Of a DNA stretch of 64,000 nt, positions 41,848 to 51,209 are shown piece by piece. Both the position numbers and the translations under genes were made by a program. The stretch covers positions 1 to 64,000 of the forward strand of contig JAQXOO010000029.1 in the NCBI GenBank assembly GCA_029099685.1, in the 5' to 3' direction. Each line of letters begins with the position of its first letter. Positions within the stretch are counted from its first letter, which is position 1. This DNA is from Clostridia bacterium. GTDB lineage: Bacteria; Bacillota; Clostridia; Oscillospirales; Butyricicoccaceae. The notes beneath the pieces are model-generated. The model did no database searches and was not told where the DNA came from. It saw only the letters and a list, made by a program, of their open reading frames with translations.

Positions 41848-43347
41848 ATGGATCTGCAAACCGCTCTGCAGCAGCTGGAAGCGCTGCAGCAAAAGCAATA
41901 TGCCTACCGCACAGCCTCCTCCGCGCTGTATCTGGACGGCGTCACCGTTGCTCCCCGGGACACCGCCGAGGGCCGGGGCGTGGCCCTGGGTATCCTGGCC
42001 GGAGAGGAGCACAAGCTGTTTTCCGACCCCCAGGTGGGTGCGCTTTTAACCTTTTTGGAGGGGGAAACGACCGGGCTGACCCCGGAGCAGGCCCGCCAGG
42101 TGCAGCTTCTGCGCCGGGGCTATGACCAGCTTTCCCGCATCCCCGCCGGGGAATATATGGAATATGCCCAGCTGACCAACCAGGCCAGCGACGTGTGGCA
42201 CCGGGCCAAGGAGGCCTCTGACTTTGCCCTGTTCCGCCCGGTGCTGGAGCGGCTGGTGGCCTTCCAGAAGAAATTTGCCGGCTATTTTGACAGCACCAAG
42301 GCGCCCTATGACGCGCTGCTCAACGAATACGAGCGGGGCATGACCATGGAAAAGCTGGACCGGTTTTTCGGCGTTCTGCGGGAGCGGCTGGTGCCCGTCA
42401 TCCGGGAGATCGCCGGCCGGCCCCAGATCGACGACAGCTTTCTGCACCGCTCCTTCCCGGTGGAGCAGCAGCGGAAGCTTTCCGATTACCTGATGGAGGT
42501 GCTGGGTCTGGACCGCGCCCACTGCGCCATCGGCGAGACCGAGCACCCCTTCACCCTGAACTTTACCAGCCAGGATGTGCGCATCACCACCAACTACAAG
42601 GAGCACGACCTGGCGGACTCCATGTATTCCGTGATCCACGAGGGCGGCCACGCCCTGTACGAGCTGGGCGTAAACCCGGCCTATGACTACAACTGCCTGG
42701 CGGGCGGTGTGTCCATGGGCGTCCACGAGAGCCAGTCCCGGTTTTACGAAAACCTCATCGGCCGCTCCCTGCCCTTTATCCGGGCGGTCTTCCCCAGGAT
42801 CCGGGAGCTGTTCCCCCAGCAGCTGGAAAATGTCACCGCGGAGGATTTTTACCGGGCGGTCAACAAAGCCCAGCCCTCCCTCATCCGCACCGAGGCAGAT
42901 GAGCTTACCTATTGTTTCCACGTAATGATCCGCTACGAGATCGAAAAGCAGCTCATCGGCGGTACGCTGGAGGTCAAGGATATCCCCCAGGTCTGGAACG
43001 CCCTTTACCGGGACTATCTGGGGGTGGAGGTCCCCGATGACCGTCGCGGCTGCCTGCAGGATTCCCACTGGTCGGGCGGCTCCTTCGGCTACTTCCCCTC
43101 CTATGCCCTGGGCAGTGCTTACGGTGTCCAGATGCTGCGGAACATGGAGCGGGAAATGGACGTCTGGGGCCCGGTGGGCCGCGGCGACCTGAGCGCCGTC
43201 ACCGGCTGGCTCCGGGACAGGATCCACCGCTACGGCTGCCTGCTGGAGCCCGGCGAGGTGGTGGAGCGGGCCTGCGGCCCCTTTGACCCCACCGTCTACA
43301 CCGACTATCTGGAGGACAAATACCGGAGGCTGTACGGTCTGAAGTGA
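41848..43347 (+). CDS. M32-family metallocarboxypeptidase (thermostable carboxypeptidase type)
   Basis: 499-residue cytosolic zinc carboxypeptidase. HEGGH (264-268) is the HExxH metal motif, followed by GVHESQSRFYENL with the third ligand Glu, and the GSAYGVQM and IRYEIEKQLI stretches of M32. Removes C-terminal residues from peptides. ATG 41848 has AAAGGAG upstream and is preferred to a longer frame without one. Alone between promoter and terminator. Confidence 0.95.
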   Translation: MDLQTALQQLEALQQKQYAYRTASSALYLDGVTVAPRDTAEGRGVALGILAGEEHKLFSDPQVGALLTFLEGETTGLTPEQARQVQLLRRGYDQLSRIPAGEYMEYAQLTNQASDVWHRAKEASDFALFRPVLERLVAFQKKFAGYFDSTKAPYDALLNEYERGMTMEKLDRFFGVLRERLVPVIREIAGRPQIDDSFLHRSFPVEQQRKLSDYLMEVLGLDRAHCAIGETEHPFTLNFTSQDVRITTNYKEHDLADSMYSVIHEGGHALYELGVNPAYDYNCLAGGVSMGVHESQSRFYENLIGRSLPFIRAVFPRIRELFPQQLENVTAEDFYRAVNKAQPSLIRTEADELTYCFHVMIRYEIEKQLIGGTLEVKDIPQVWNALYRDYLGVEVPDDRRGCLQDSHWSGGSFGYFPSYALGSAYGVQMLRNMEREMDVWGPVGRGDLSAVTGWLRDRIHRYGCLLEPGEVVERACGPFDPTVYTDYLEDKYRRLYGLK

Positions 43348-43369
43348 CCGCCCGCCGCCGGCGCAAACC

Positions 43370-43416
43370 AAAAAGCGCTGTCCCGGGGCGTCTTTCCCTG
43401 GGACAGCGTTTTTCTT
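43370..43416. terminator. Terminator after M32 gene (convergent with XRE gene)
   Basis: AAAAGCGCTGTCCC / GGGACAGCGTTTTT around an 18-nt loop. Confidence 0.85.
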
Positions 43417-43447
43417 TGTCACGGATGCTGGGCCGCAAAAAAGGGAG

Positions 43448-43786
43448 CTACTTTCCCGCTCCCGCCCGGGCCACCGCCTCGAAAAAGCCCTGCAGCGTTT
43501 TTTCCAGCGCGCCCCGGTACGCGGGGTCCAGGCGGCCGATGCGGGCGCACAGGTCGTCCTGGGACTCTGCCCGGCGGCCGAACAGCAGCTCGTCACTGCT
43601 GCAGCAAAGCACCCGGCACACCCGCATCAGCGTCTCCAGGCTGAAGGTGGAATCTCCCAGCTCCACATTGGCCAGGAACCGGGGGCTGAGCCCGCACAGC
43701 TCTCCCAGCTGCTCCCGGGTGTATCCGGCCAGTTCCCGCTTTTCCCGCAGACGGGCGCCGATCTGTTTTTTCTGCTCCGCTCGCAT
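43448..43786 (-). CDS. XRE-family helix-turn-helix regulator
   Basis: 112 residues: Cro/CI HTH at 10-62 (IGARLREKRELAGYTREQLGELCGLSPRFLANVELGDSTFSLETLMRVC), then a short helical tail. Likely a repressor acting on nearby genes. It is divergent from the Crp-like gene; a 9-bp inverted repeat between them is a possible operator. GAGGTGATGAG precedes the start. Confidence 0.92.
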   Translation of the reverse strand: MRAEQKKQIGARLREKRELAGYTREQLGELCGLSPRFLANVELGDSTFSLETLMRVCRVLCCSSDELLFGRRAESQDDLCARIGRLDPAYRGALEKTLQGFFEAVARAGAGK

Positions 43787-43841
43787 CTCATCACCTCACA
43801 TCACAAGTCTAACAGGAGACAACAGATGTTAAAATGTGATA

Positions 43842-43866
43842 TTATCGCATAATTATCATGCGATAA
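43842..43866. promoter_or_regulatory. Inverted repeat between XRE and Crp-like genes (candidate operator)
   Basis: TTATCGCAT (43842-43850) and ATGCGATAA (43858-43866), perfect over nine bases with a 7-bp spacer, in the 222-bp divergent region. A TATAAT box at 43968-43973 serves the Crp-like gene. Confidence 0.6.
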
Positions 43867-44008
43867 AAAATGCGTTTTTATTCGGCCCCGCCAAATATTT
43901 TCAGCAAAAAATTCAAAAAAATTTCATAAAATTATCCTGTGTTAATGTAAAGTCCTTCCAAAAGCAATATAATGACATCAGAAATGATTCAACAAAGGGG
44001 CTGTTACC

Positions 44009-44581
44009 ATTCTTCAGATACAGGAATTCATCAAGACGACGCTGGGCATCACCGATCCCGAGATCGCTTCCTTTCTGGCGGAAGTTTCTCACTGGGAGGT
44101 CGTTGCCAGAGGCAGCCGTCTGGTCTCCATGGGTGAGCAGCCGGAGGCCCTCCCATTCCTGGCAGAAGGCGTTCTGCGGTGCTATGTGGTGGATGAAAAC
44201 GGCCGGGACATCACCGACTGCTTTGTCAGCCGGCCCGGCGACGCGGCGACAGGCTGCGGCGGACTGAACGCCCCCTCCGTGGTCAATATCGAGGCGATCA
44301 CCGATTGCCAGCTTATGTTCGTCCCGCTGGCGCAGCTTCTTCCCCTGCTGGACCACCCCCAGATGCTGCGCGCCTACAACTGCCACCTTTGCAGAGCCCT
44401 CTACCGCCATTGGGAGATCAAAATGCTGCTGTACCAATGCTCTGCCATGGAGCGGTACCAGTGGTTCCTGGACCACTATCCCGGCCTGGAGCAGGTGGTC
44501 AGCGGAAAGCATGTGGCCTCCTTCATCGGCATCACGCCGGTGACCCTGTCCCGCCTGCGCCACCAGTTGAAAAAAGAATAG
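44009..44581 (+). CDS. Crp/Fnr-family transcriptional regulator, probable ATT start
   Basis: About 190 residues: a cyclic-nucleotide-binding-like N-terminal barrel (VVARGSRLVSMGEQPEALPFLAEGVLRCYVVDENGRDITDCF) and a C-terminal HTH (KHVASFIGITPVTLSRLRHQLKKE). The first canonical start, ATG 44129, would delete the beginning of the barrel and has no ribosome site. The frame is open upstream to a TGA at 43985, with no ATG, GTG or TTG; ATT 44009 sits eight bases after AAAGGGG and gives the expected N-terminus. I therefore propose ATT initiation. Effector unknown; no Cys for an iron-sulfur cluster as in Fnr is arranged. Confidence 0.78.
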   Translation: MLQIQEFIKTTLGITDPEIASFLAEVSHWEVVARGSRLVSMGEQPEALPFLAEGVLRCYVVDENGRDITDCFVSRPGDAATGCGGLNAPSVVNIEAITDCQLMFVPLAQLLPLLDHPQMLRAYNCHLCRALYRHWEIKMLLYQCSAMERYQWFLDHYPGLEQVVSGKHVASFIGITPVTLSRLRHQLKKE

Positions 44582-44603
44582 GCGTTCCCCCGCCCGCGCA
44601 AGC

Positions 44604-44636
44604 AAAAATGCTGTAGCCTTCCGGCTACAGCATTTT
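44604..44636. terminator. Bidirectional terminator between Crp-like gene and cca
   Basis: AAAATGCTGTAGCC-TTCC-GGCTACAGCATTTT between convergent genes. Confidence 0.92.
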
Positions 44637-45935
44637 CAGCAACTGCTCCTTTTCGTTGGGCGTGCGGCCGTCGATGACAGCGTCCACCATCCGTTCCAGC
44701 GCCGCGCCGATGGCGGGTCCTTCCAGCCCCAGCGCCGCCAGGTCGCCGCCCTTTACCGCCAGGCCCGAGCGGTCAAAGCAGGGCTTTTGCGCCAGCAGGG
44801 CGTCCAGGGCAGCTTCCGTCTCCCGGAACCGGTCGGCCCGGTAATATTTGGGGTGCTGGCCCAGGTTGTCCGCGATCTTCACCTGCAAAAGGGCCCGCAG
44901 GTCCCGCTCCCCCAGCTTCCGCAGCCAGCGCAGCAGGCTTTTTTCGGTGTTCAGGATGTCATGGTCATGACAAGCGATGAGCCGTACCACCCGCTCCGCC
45001 GTTTCCCGGTCGCACCGCAGCCGGGCCAGAGCGCCCTCCGCCAGCCGGGCGCTCTCCCGGGCGTGCCCGTAAAAATGTCCGTCCCCACGGAAATCCACGG
45101 AAAACCGCGGGGGTTTGCCGCAGTCATGGAGCAGCATGGTCAGCCGCAGCACCGGATCTCCGGGCACCTGCTCCAGGGTGTGCAGGGTGTGCTCCCACAC
45201 GTCGTACAGGTGGTGCTTGTTTTGCTGGTCAAAGTCAAACATAGGCTCCAGCTCCGGCAGGATGACGGCAAACACCGCCCGGTACTGCCGCAGCACCGGC
45301 ACGGCATGGGGCGCGCACAGCAGCGGCAGCAGCTCCGCCAGCACCCGTTCCGCCGCCAGCGACCCCAGCAGCTCCTTTTGGGCCAGCATGGCCCGGGCGG
45401 TGGCCCCTTCGATGGAAAAGCCCAGCTTCGCCGCAAACCGCAGCCCCCGCAGGATGCGCAAAGCGTCCTCGTCAAAGCGCTTTTCCGGGTCGCCCACCGC
45501 CCGCAGCAGGCGGTTTTCCAGGTCCTTTTGACCGCCGAACGGGTCGGTCAGCCCCGTTTTTGGAGAAAAAGCCATGGCGTTTACGGTAAAATCCCTGCGG
45601 GACAGGTCCTCGCCGATGGTGGCGGCAAAGGCCACGCTGTCGGGCCGCCGGTGGTCGGAATAAGGCCCCTCGGTGCGGAAGGTGGTGATCTCCACCCGGG
45701 CCTCTCCCAGCACGGCGGTGACCGTTCCGTGCTTCAGGCCGGTGTCCAGCACGGTGACGCCCGCCAGGGCGGCGTGTACCTGCTCCGGCCGGGCGGCGGT
45801 GGCAATGTCCCAGTCGCCGGGGACGCGCCCCAGCAGGCTGTCCCGGACGCAGCCCCCCACCGCAAAGGCGGCAAAGCCGGCATTTTCCAGCTGTTCCAGA
45901 ACCCATTGGGCATGGGCGGGAAGATCGATGGGCAT
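44625..45935 (-). CDS. cca: CCA tRNA nucleotidyltransferase
   Basis: 436-residue class II enzyme adding or repairing the 3' CCA of tRNA. Motif GGCVRD (27-32) and catalytic DWDIAT near 41-46, followed by the RRDFTVNAMAF and head/neck/body helical domains; late HD-like stretch LLHDCGKPPRF and RYRVVRLIACHDHD indicates an HD domain. ATG 45935 has AAAGGAGG nine bases before and replaces the longer frame that runs into the IS. The gene is a single unit. Confidence 0.95.
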   Translation of the reverse strand: MPIDLPAHAQWVLEQLENAGFAAFAVGGCVRDSLLGRVPGDWDIATAARPEQVHAALAGVTVLDTGLKHGTVTAVLGEARVEITTFRTEGPYSDHRRPDSVAFAATIGEDLSRRDFTVNAMAFSPKTGLTDPFGGQKDLENRLLRAVGDPEKRFDEDALRILRGLRFAAKLGFSIEGATARAMLAQKELLGSLAAERVLAELLPLLCAPHAVPVLRQYRAVFAVILPELEPMFDFDQQNKHHLYDVWEHTLHTLEQVPGDPVLRLTMLLHDCGKPPRFSVDFRGDGHFYGHARESARLAEGALARLRCDRETAERVVRLIACHDHDILNTEKSLLRWLRKLGERDLRALLQVKIADNLGQHPKYYRADRFRETEAALDALLAQKPCFDRSGLAVKGGDLAALGLEGPAIGAALERMVDAVIDGRTPNEKEQLLKML

Positions 45936-45987
45936 GGGATACCGCCTCCTTTCAGACAACATACCGGGACGGACGCCCCGGCGTTTT

Positions 45988-46800
45988 AGGGAACCTCTGA
46001 ATAAATCGCTTTTACGCCCATGGCATAATGAAGTGATGGGGATTTTTAGCAAAAACGTGTGGTTTGGAGTGAAAATAGCCAGAATTGCTCTGCTATTTAA
46101 CCACTTTTTCTGAAAAAGGGCAGACGAACCCCATATCAGTCCGTGGAGCGTTTTCGCCCGGCGATGGCAAGAGAATACAGATTTGCGCAAGCGAACATGG
46201 CGTAGAGCCGGTTTTCGTCTGGTGCATTTTCGGATCACGGGCTTTATCCGCATTCTTCGTGGAGCTGGGGGCATTGATGATGGTCGCATCGACAATGGTG
46301 CCGCCCTTCATCATGTGGCCGGTTTGTACCATGGCTCGGGTGATCGCGTCAAAAAACAGCTTGTTCGGGCCGTTCGCTTCCATAAGATGGCGGAATCTGC
46401 ACAGTGTCGTTTCATCCGGAACCCTTTCCGTCATGGAGTTAATACCTGTGAATTTACGCATGGCATAGCTGTCGTAAATGGCGTCCTCGGTAGCCGGGTC
46501 GGACAGGTTGAACCAAATCTGAAGAAGATACATACGCAGCATCTTCTCGATGCCCATGGGGGACGGCCACGTTTCCCCTTAGGGTAGTAGGGTTCGATAA
46601 CACCAACCCACTCGTCCCGGGGAATGAGCTCGTCCATAATCTCCAGAAATTCCTCCCGCTTCGTTTTCTTCTTGCGGAAGCTGTATTCCCTGTCGGTAAA
46701 GGTTTCCTGCTTCATTGCTGCGCACCACAATTGATTTGATGGTATCATGATACCATATCCGGAGCCTTTGTGGTCGCGCGGCTTAAATCATAGGTTCCCT
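45988..46800 (-). mobile_element. Decayed IS5-type insertion sequence
   Basis: Bounded by 13-bp terminal inverted repeats AGGGAACCTCTGA (45988-46000) and, inverted at 46788-46800, AGGGAACCTATGA (12 of 13 match), with TA at both junctions. Inside is a broken DDE transposase. A perfect 18-bp palindrome ATGGTATCATGATACCAT (46739-46756) lies just inside the right end. The element is about 810 bp; the transposase is internally deleted, so it cannot move by itself. Confidence 0.8.
46093..46748 (-). pseudogene. IS5-family transposase, frameshifted and internally deleted
   Basis: The first frame reads FTDREYSFRKKKTKREEFLEIMDELIPRDEW...GKRGRPP, then shifts at a run of five C near 46556-46562 into MGIEKMLRMYLLQIWFNLSD...GGTIVDATIINAPSS. 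The DDE core after the first Asp (VDAT) is cut: at HQTKTG the sequence jumps to C-terminal scraps in another frame (ANLYSLAIAGRKRS). Both changes are disabling. Family call rests on RGRPP-MGIE and the IVDATIINAPSSTKN motif. Confidence 0.85.
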
Positions 46801-47035
46801 AATGCATGATTTGCTTTTTAATCTTATCAATTTCGTCTTGGAACTTTAGTTCCTGTTTTGTTATCATCTCTAGAAGACAGCCAATGATGTATGTAAAATA
46901 GATACATACACAAAACAGCACCATAGCCAGCAACTTATAAATCCAGTACCGGGAAAAGAAACTCGCAACCAGTGTACCAAGTGAAAACAAAAGTACCACT
47001 GTCATTATGATATTTAACGTTTTAATTTTTTGCAT
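46799..47035 (-). CDS. Small AT-rich two-TM protein, stop formed at IS boundary
   Basis: 78 residues: short N-terminus (MQKIKTLN), two TM helices (IIMTVVLLFSLGTLVASFF, IYKLLAMVLFCVCIYFTYIIGCLL), then a charged helix (MITKQELKFQDEIDKIKKQ). ATG 47035 follows TTGGAGG at good spacing. The stop TAG is built from the TA target site plus the first base of the IS repeat, so insertion may have truncated the protein. Base composition is far more AT-rich than the neighbours. Family not recognised. Confidence 0.65.
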   Translation of the reverse strand: MQKIKTLNIIMTVVLLFSLGTLVASFFSRYWIYKLLAMVLFCVCIYFTYIIGCLLEMITKQELKFQDEIDKIKKQIMH

Positions 47036-47080
47036 AGTAGCCTCCAACTTTTATCTTAAAGGATTATTCAGTGTTCCAAG

Positions 47081-47281
47081 CACCTTCCCACTCGTCCCAG
47101 GGAATGATCTCATCCATCATCTCCAGAAATTCCTCCCGCTTCGTTTTCTTCTTGCGAAAGCTGTATTCCTTGTCGGTAAAGGTTTCCTGCTCCATTGCTG
47201 CGTACCTCCATTGATTTGATGGTATCATGATACCATATCCGGAGCCTTTGTGGTCGTGTGGCTTAAATCAGAGGTTCCTTA
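47081..47281 (-). mobile_element. Second, larger-truncated copy of the same IS end
   Basis: About 200 bp match 46601-46801 at a constant 480-bp offset (same TransposaseN-terminal codons, same palindrome at 47219-47236, similar terminal repeat near 47268-47281) with scattered differences. The rest of the element is missing, so it is a remnant. Confidence 0.75.
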
Positions 47282-47283
47282 AA

Positions 47284-47311
47284 AAAGCGGCGGGCCTGTG
47301 CCCGCCGCTTT
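47284..47311 (-). terminator. Terminator of ftsH
   Basis: AAGCGGCGGG-CCTGTG-CCCGCCGCTT, minus-strand tail TTTTTT. Confidence 0.88.
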
Positions 47312-47316
47312 CGGTT

Positions 47317-49281
47317 TCATTGGTTCTGTTCGGGCTGCTCCGGCGTCTCCGGCTGCGTCTCAGGAGCCGGCTGCTGCGCCTCCGGCTCGCCCATGACCTC
47401 CCGGACGGAGCGGTCACCCTCCTCCTTCTGGCCAAGGGACTTGGCCGAAGCCTCGGGCGGAGTTTCTCCCTTGAAGATGGCCTCCAGCTGGGCGTTGTCC
47501 ATGGTCTCATGCTCCAGCAGGAACCGGGCCAGGCGGTGCAGGATGTCCAGATTGTCCCGCAGGATCTGCTCGCAGCGCTGATACGCCCTGTCGATCAGGC
47601 CCTTGACCTCGCTGTCGATGAGCGAGGAGGTCTGCTCGGACAGATGGTTGGTGTTGGCGAAATCCCGGCCCAGGAACACCTCGTCGTGGCTGGCGCTGAA
47701 GTCGATGGGACCCAGCTTTTCGCTCATGCCGTACTTGGTGACCATCTTGCGGGCGATGTCAGAGGCCCGCTGGATGTCGTTGGAAGCACCGGTGGAGATA
47801 TCGTCCATGATGAGCTTTTCCGCCACGCGGCCGCCCAGCAGGACGATCAGTTCCTCCTCCATCTGCTGCTTGGTGTTGTAATATTTGTCTTCCTTGGGCA
47901 TATTCAGCGTAAAGCCGCCTGCCCGGCCACGGGGCACGATGGACACCTGCTGGACAGGGTCCTGGGTGGGCAGCACCCGGGAAGTCAGCGCGTGACCCGC
48001 CTCGTGATAGGCGGTGATCTTCCGCTCGTGCTCGGTGATGACCCGGTTCTTTTTCTCGTTGCCCATGATGACCTTCAAAAAGGCGTTGTCGATATCCTTC
48101 AGGCCGATCTTGCTCTTGCCCTGGCGGGCGGCCAGCAGAGCGGCCTCATTGAGCAGGTTTTCCAGGTCTGCGCCGGTGAAGCCCACGGTGCTGCGGGCGA
48201 TGGCGTCAAAGCTCACATCGTCCTCAAAGGGCTTTTTGCGGGCATGGACCTTGAGGATCTCCACCCGCCCCTTGATATCAGGCACGCCGATATAGATCTG
48301 GCGGTCAAACCGGCCGGGACGCAGCAGCGCGGGGTCCAGAATGTCCGCCCGGTTGGTGGCGGCCATGACGATGACGCCGGCGTTGTTGCCGAAGCCGTCC
48401 ATCTCCACCAGCAGCTGGTTCAGGGTCTGCTCCCGCTCGTCGTGACCGCCGCCCAGGCCCGCGCCGCGCTGGCGGCCCACCGCGTCGATCTCGTCGATGA
48501 ACACGATGGCGGGGGCGTGCTTTTTGGCCTGGTCGAACAGGTCCCGCACGCGGGAGGCGCCCACGCCCACATACAGCTCTACAAAGTCGGAGCCGGAGAT
48601 GGAGAAGAAGGGCACACCGGCCTCTCCGGCCACCGCCTTGGCGATCAGGGTCTTACCGGTACCGGGAGGGCCCACCAACAAAACGCCCTTGGGGATGCGG
48701 GCGCCCAGCGCCATATATTTTCTCGGCTCCTTGAGGAAGTCCACGATCTCCTCCAGGTCGGCCTTTTCCTCGTCGGCGCCAGCCACATCGCGGAAGGTGA
48801 CCTTTTTGGTGTCGTTGGGGTTGGCCATCTTGGCCCGGGCCTTGCCGAAGTTCATGGCTCCGCCTCCGCCGCCGTTCTGGCGGTTCATCATAAAGAACCA
48901 GAACGCGCCGAATACCACGATGATAACGATATAGGGCAGGAAGGAGTACCAGATGGAGTAATGCTGCACCTCATAGTCCACCTTCAGGGTGCCGGCGTCC
49001 TGCTGGGCCGTGATCTCGTCCCCCAGGTCCTCCATGAAATAGTCCATGTTGGTCACTTCATAGACCATCTGGGAGCCGTCCTTCAGCTCCAGCAGGATCT
49101 GGTTCTCACCCAGGATCAGCTCGGTGGCCTGCTCCTCCAGGATGGCCTGCCGCACGTCGGTATAGGTGGCGGCGGGGGCTTCCTGGCCGGGGCCCATCAG
49201 CACGCTGATGGTCACCAGCAGCACGATGAAGAACATAATATAGAGGCCGATGCCGCGGCCGCTTCCCTTCTTCTTGTTCAA
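47317..49281 (-). CDS. ftsH: ATP-dependent zinc metalloprotease FtsH
   Basis: 654-residue membrane-anchored AAA+ protease that degrades misfolded and regulatory membrane proteins. Two TM helices (12-28 and about 110-130), AAA core with Walker A GPPGTGKT (204-211), Walker [32 protein letters not shown] and zinc site HEAGH (426-430). C-terminal tail Pro/Glu/Gln-rich. Start is TTG 49281, with AAAGGA 12 bases before; a tiny ATG-ACA-TAA frame lies between. Last gene of the tilS-hpt-ftsH cluster. Confidence 0.96.
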   Translation of the reverse strand: MNKKKGSGRGIGLYIMFFIVLLVTISVLMGPGQEAPAATYTDVRQAILEEQATELILGENQILLELKDGSQMVYEVTNMDYFMEDLGDEITAQQDAGTLKVDYEVQHYSIWYSFLPYIVIIVVFGAFWFFMMNRQNGGGGGAMNFGKARAKMANPNDTKKVTFRDVAGADEEKADLEEIVDFLKEPRKYMALGARIPKGVLLVGPPGTGKTLIAKAVAGEAGVPFFSISGSDFVELYVGVGASRVRDLFDQAKKHAPAIVFIDEIDAVGRQRGAGLGGGHDEREQTLNQLLVEMDGFGNNAGVIVMAATNRADILDPALLRPGRFDRQIYIGVPDIKGRVEILKVHARKKPFEDDVSFDAIARSTVGFTGADLENLLNEAALLAARQGKSKIGLKDIDNAFLKVIMGNEKKNRVITEHERKITAYHEAGHALTSRVLPTQDPVQQVSIVPRGRAGGFTLNMPKEDKYYNTKQQMEEELIVLLGGRVAEKLIMDDISTGASNDIQRASDIARKMVTKYGMSEKLGPIDFSASHDEVFLGRDFANTNHLSEQTSSLIDSEVKGLIDRAYQRCEQILRDNLDILHRLARFLLEHETMDNAQLEAIFKGETPPEASAKSLGQKEEGDRSVREVMGEPEAQQPAPETQPETPEQPEQNQ

Positions 49282-49333
49282 GCGTTATGTCATTCCTTTC
49301 TTCTGCCGGAACGGTCCCGGCGGGTTTGCCGAA

Positions 49334-49897
49334 TTATTCCCCGGAATAGACCGAGGGCTTGAGCACGGCGATCTCAGGATAGTTTCGGTAGATCTCCGCA
49401 TAGTCCAGGCCGTAGCCCACGATGAACTCGTTGGGCACTTCCAGACCCTGGTAGTCCACCTTGATCTCCACCTTGTGCCGTTCGGGCTTGTCAAACAGGG
49501 TGCAGATGCGGATGGACGCGGGGTGGCGCTGCCGCAGCAGGCGGATCAGATTGGACAGGGTGATGCCGCTGTCCAAAATGTCCTCGACAATGATAACATC
49601 TTTTCCTTCGATATTGGTGTCTAAATCTTTAATAATTTTCACCTGGCCGGAGCTCTCCGTGCCTTTTCCGTAGCTGGACACCACCATAAAATCCACCGTA
49701 CAGGGGATATCCATCTGCCGGACCAGGTCCGCCATGAAGATAAAGGCGCCCTTGAGCACGGCCACCATCACAGGGGTCTTTCCCCGGTAATCCTCAGTGA
49801 TCTCCCGTCCCAGTCGGGCAACGGTGGCCTCCAGATCCTGCCGGTTGTACAGGGTCTTGAGCATGTCGTTCTTCATACAGATGGGATCACGATTCAT
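49334..49897 (-). CDS. hpt: Hypoxanthine phosphoribosyltransferase
   Basis: 187-residue purine-salvage enzyme making IMP or GMP from hypoxanthine or guanine and PRPP. The PRPP-binding motif is DVIIVEDILDSGITL and the flanking SSYGKGTESSGQ loop is seen; C-terminal FIVGYGLDYAEIYRNYPEI. ATG 49897 follows AGGAGGAAT. It overlaps tilS by 11 bases, the classic tilS-hpt pair. Confidence 0.96.
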   Translation of the reverse strand: MNRDPICMKNDMLKTLYNRQDLEATVARLGREITEDYRGKTPVMVAVLKGAFIFMADLVRQMDIPCTVDFMVVSSYGKGTESSGQVKIIKDLDTNIEGKDVIIVEDILDSGITLSNLIRLLRQRHPASIRICTLFDKPERHKVEIKVDYQGLEVPNEFIVGYGLDYAEIYRNYPEIAVLKPSVYSGE

Positions 49898-51209
49898 AAC
49901 TATTCCTCCTGCAAATGACGCGGAGTACGTCTCCGCTCTCTTTCTGCGGCAGATGGGCGGCGCAGAGGTCTCCCACTGCCAGTATTTCTTTATTATTGCA
50001 TATGATCGGGATCTTGTCACGCAAATCTTTTGGAATTTTTCGCTCGATCAGCAGTTTTTTCACGGTTTTTGTGCCGTATGCCAGGGAAAGGCTGTCTCCC
50101 GCCTGCCGGGGCCGCACGGTCAGCGCCGGAAGGCAGCGCTCTGCGGGGAAGGCGAAGCCCCCGCCGCAGCTGTCTCCGGTGAGCAAAACCTGCCAGCCGC
50201 CGAACTCCACCGGATGTTCCGGCGTCAGCAGGACGCTGTCCAGCGGGGAAGCCGCCGGGACGGCGGACAGCACCAGCGTTTCGTACCGGCGAAAGGCCCG
50301 GCTGCCGGGCAGGTCGGCCCGGGCGGAGGGGTCCGTCCCCCGGCACAGGTCAAGCACCGCACGGAGGTGGGGCCGCTCCAGCATCCCGCCGCCCACCTGC
50401 CGCTGCAGCGCCTGCAGGGTGCGGACGGCGGCCTCCTCCCGGGCGGAAAGCAAGGCGCGGACCGGGAGGCTTGTTTCGCCGCCGGCCACATGTGCACGGG
50501 AGGTCAGCTCATCCGCCTCCATGCGGATGTTCTCATCCCGCTGCCAGGCATCCAGGGCGGTACGGGCCAGATGACGGGCGGCCTGGCTGTTCAGGCCGGT
50601 GAGGTGGGGGAACACCTCCCGTCGAAGCACGGCCCGGGCATTGCCGCCGGAATGGTTGGTGGGGTCCTCGGCATATTCCAGCCGGTTTTCCCGGATATAA
50701 GCCAAAATATCCGCCTTGCTCATCAGGATCAGCGGGCGGATGAAGATGCCGTTTTTTGGGGGGATGCCCTGCATGCCCCGGCCGCCGGTACCCCGGATCA
50801 GGTTGAGCAGCAGGGTCTCGGCGCTGTCCTCCAGATGGTGGCCGGTGGCGATGGCGCCGGCGTTCCACGCCCGGGCGGTCTCCTCCAGAAAGGCCCGCCG
50901 CAGGTCCCGGGCGGCCTCCTCCAGGCCCAGGCCGTGCGTCCGGGCATAGGCCGGGGTGTCCCCCTCCCCGCAGAACAGCGGGATATTCAGCACATCGCAC
51001 AGCCTTTGGCACAGGGCCCGCTCGGCCCCGGCGCTTTCGGGCCGCAGCCCGTGGGAAAAGTGGGCGGCGGCCACGGTGACGCCCCGCTCCGCCGCCCCGG
51101 AAGCCAGCAGATGGGTCATGCACACCGAATCGGCGCCGCCGGACAGGGCGCACAGCACCCGGTCGCCCGGCCGCAGCAATCCGAAGCGGGAAAGGGCGTC
51201 AGCTTCCAT
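49887..51209 (-). CDS. tilS: tRNA(Ile)-lysidine synthase
   Basis: 440-residue enzyme that converts the wobble C of tRNA-Ile(CAU) to lysidine. N-type PP-loop SGGADS (23-28), then the EEAARDLRRAFLEE and HHLEDSAETLLLNLIRGTGGRG motifs characteristic of TilS, and a C-terminal tRNA-binding extension. Overlaps dnaB by 11 bases and hpt by 11 bases. Confidence 0.96.
   Translation of the reverse strand: MEADALSRFGLLRPGDRVLCALSGGADSVCMTHLLASGAAERGVTVAAAHFSHGLRPESAGAERALCQRLCDVLNIPLFCGEGDTPAYARTHGLGLEEAARDLRRAFLEETARAWNAGAIATGHHLEDSAETLLLNLIRGTGGRGMQGIPPKNGIFIRPLILMSKADILAYIRENRLEYAEDPTNHSGGNARAVLRREVFPHLTGLNSQAARHLARTALDAWQRDENIRMEADELTSRAHVAGGETSLPVRALLSAREEAAVRTLQALQRQVGGGMLERPHLRAVLDLCRGTDPSARADLPGSRAFRRYETLVLSAVPAASPLDSVLLTPEHPVEFGGWQVLLTGDSCGGGFAFPAERCLPALTVRPRQAGDSLSLAYGTKTVKKLLIERKIPKDLRDKIPIICNNKEILAVGDLCAAHLPQKESGDVLRVICRRNSYES

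Noticed and set aside
44129..44581. Crp-like gene starting at ATG 44129
   Set aside because: It would remove conserved barrel residues encoded upstream and has no Shine-Dalgarno sequence.
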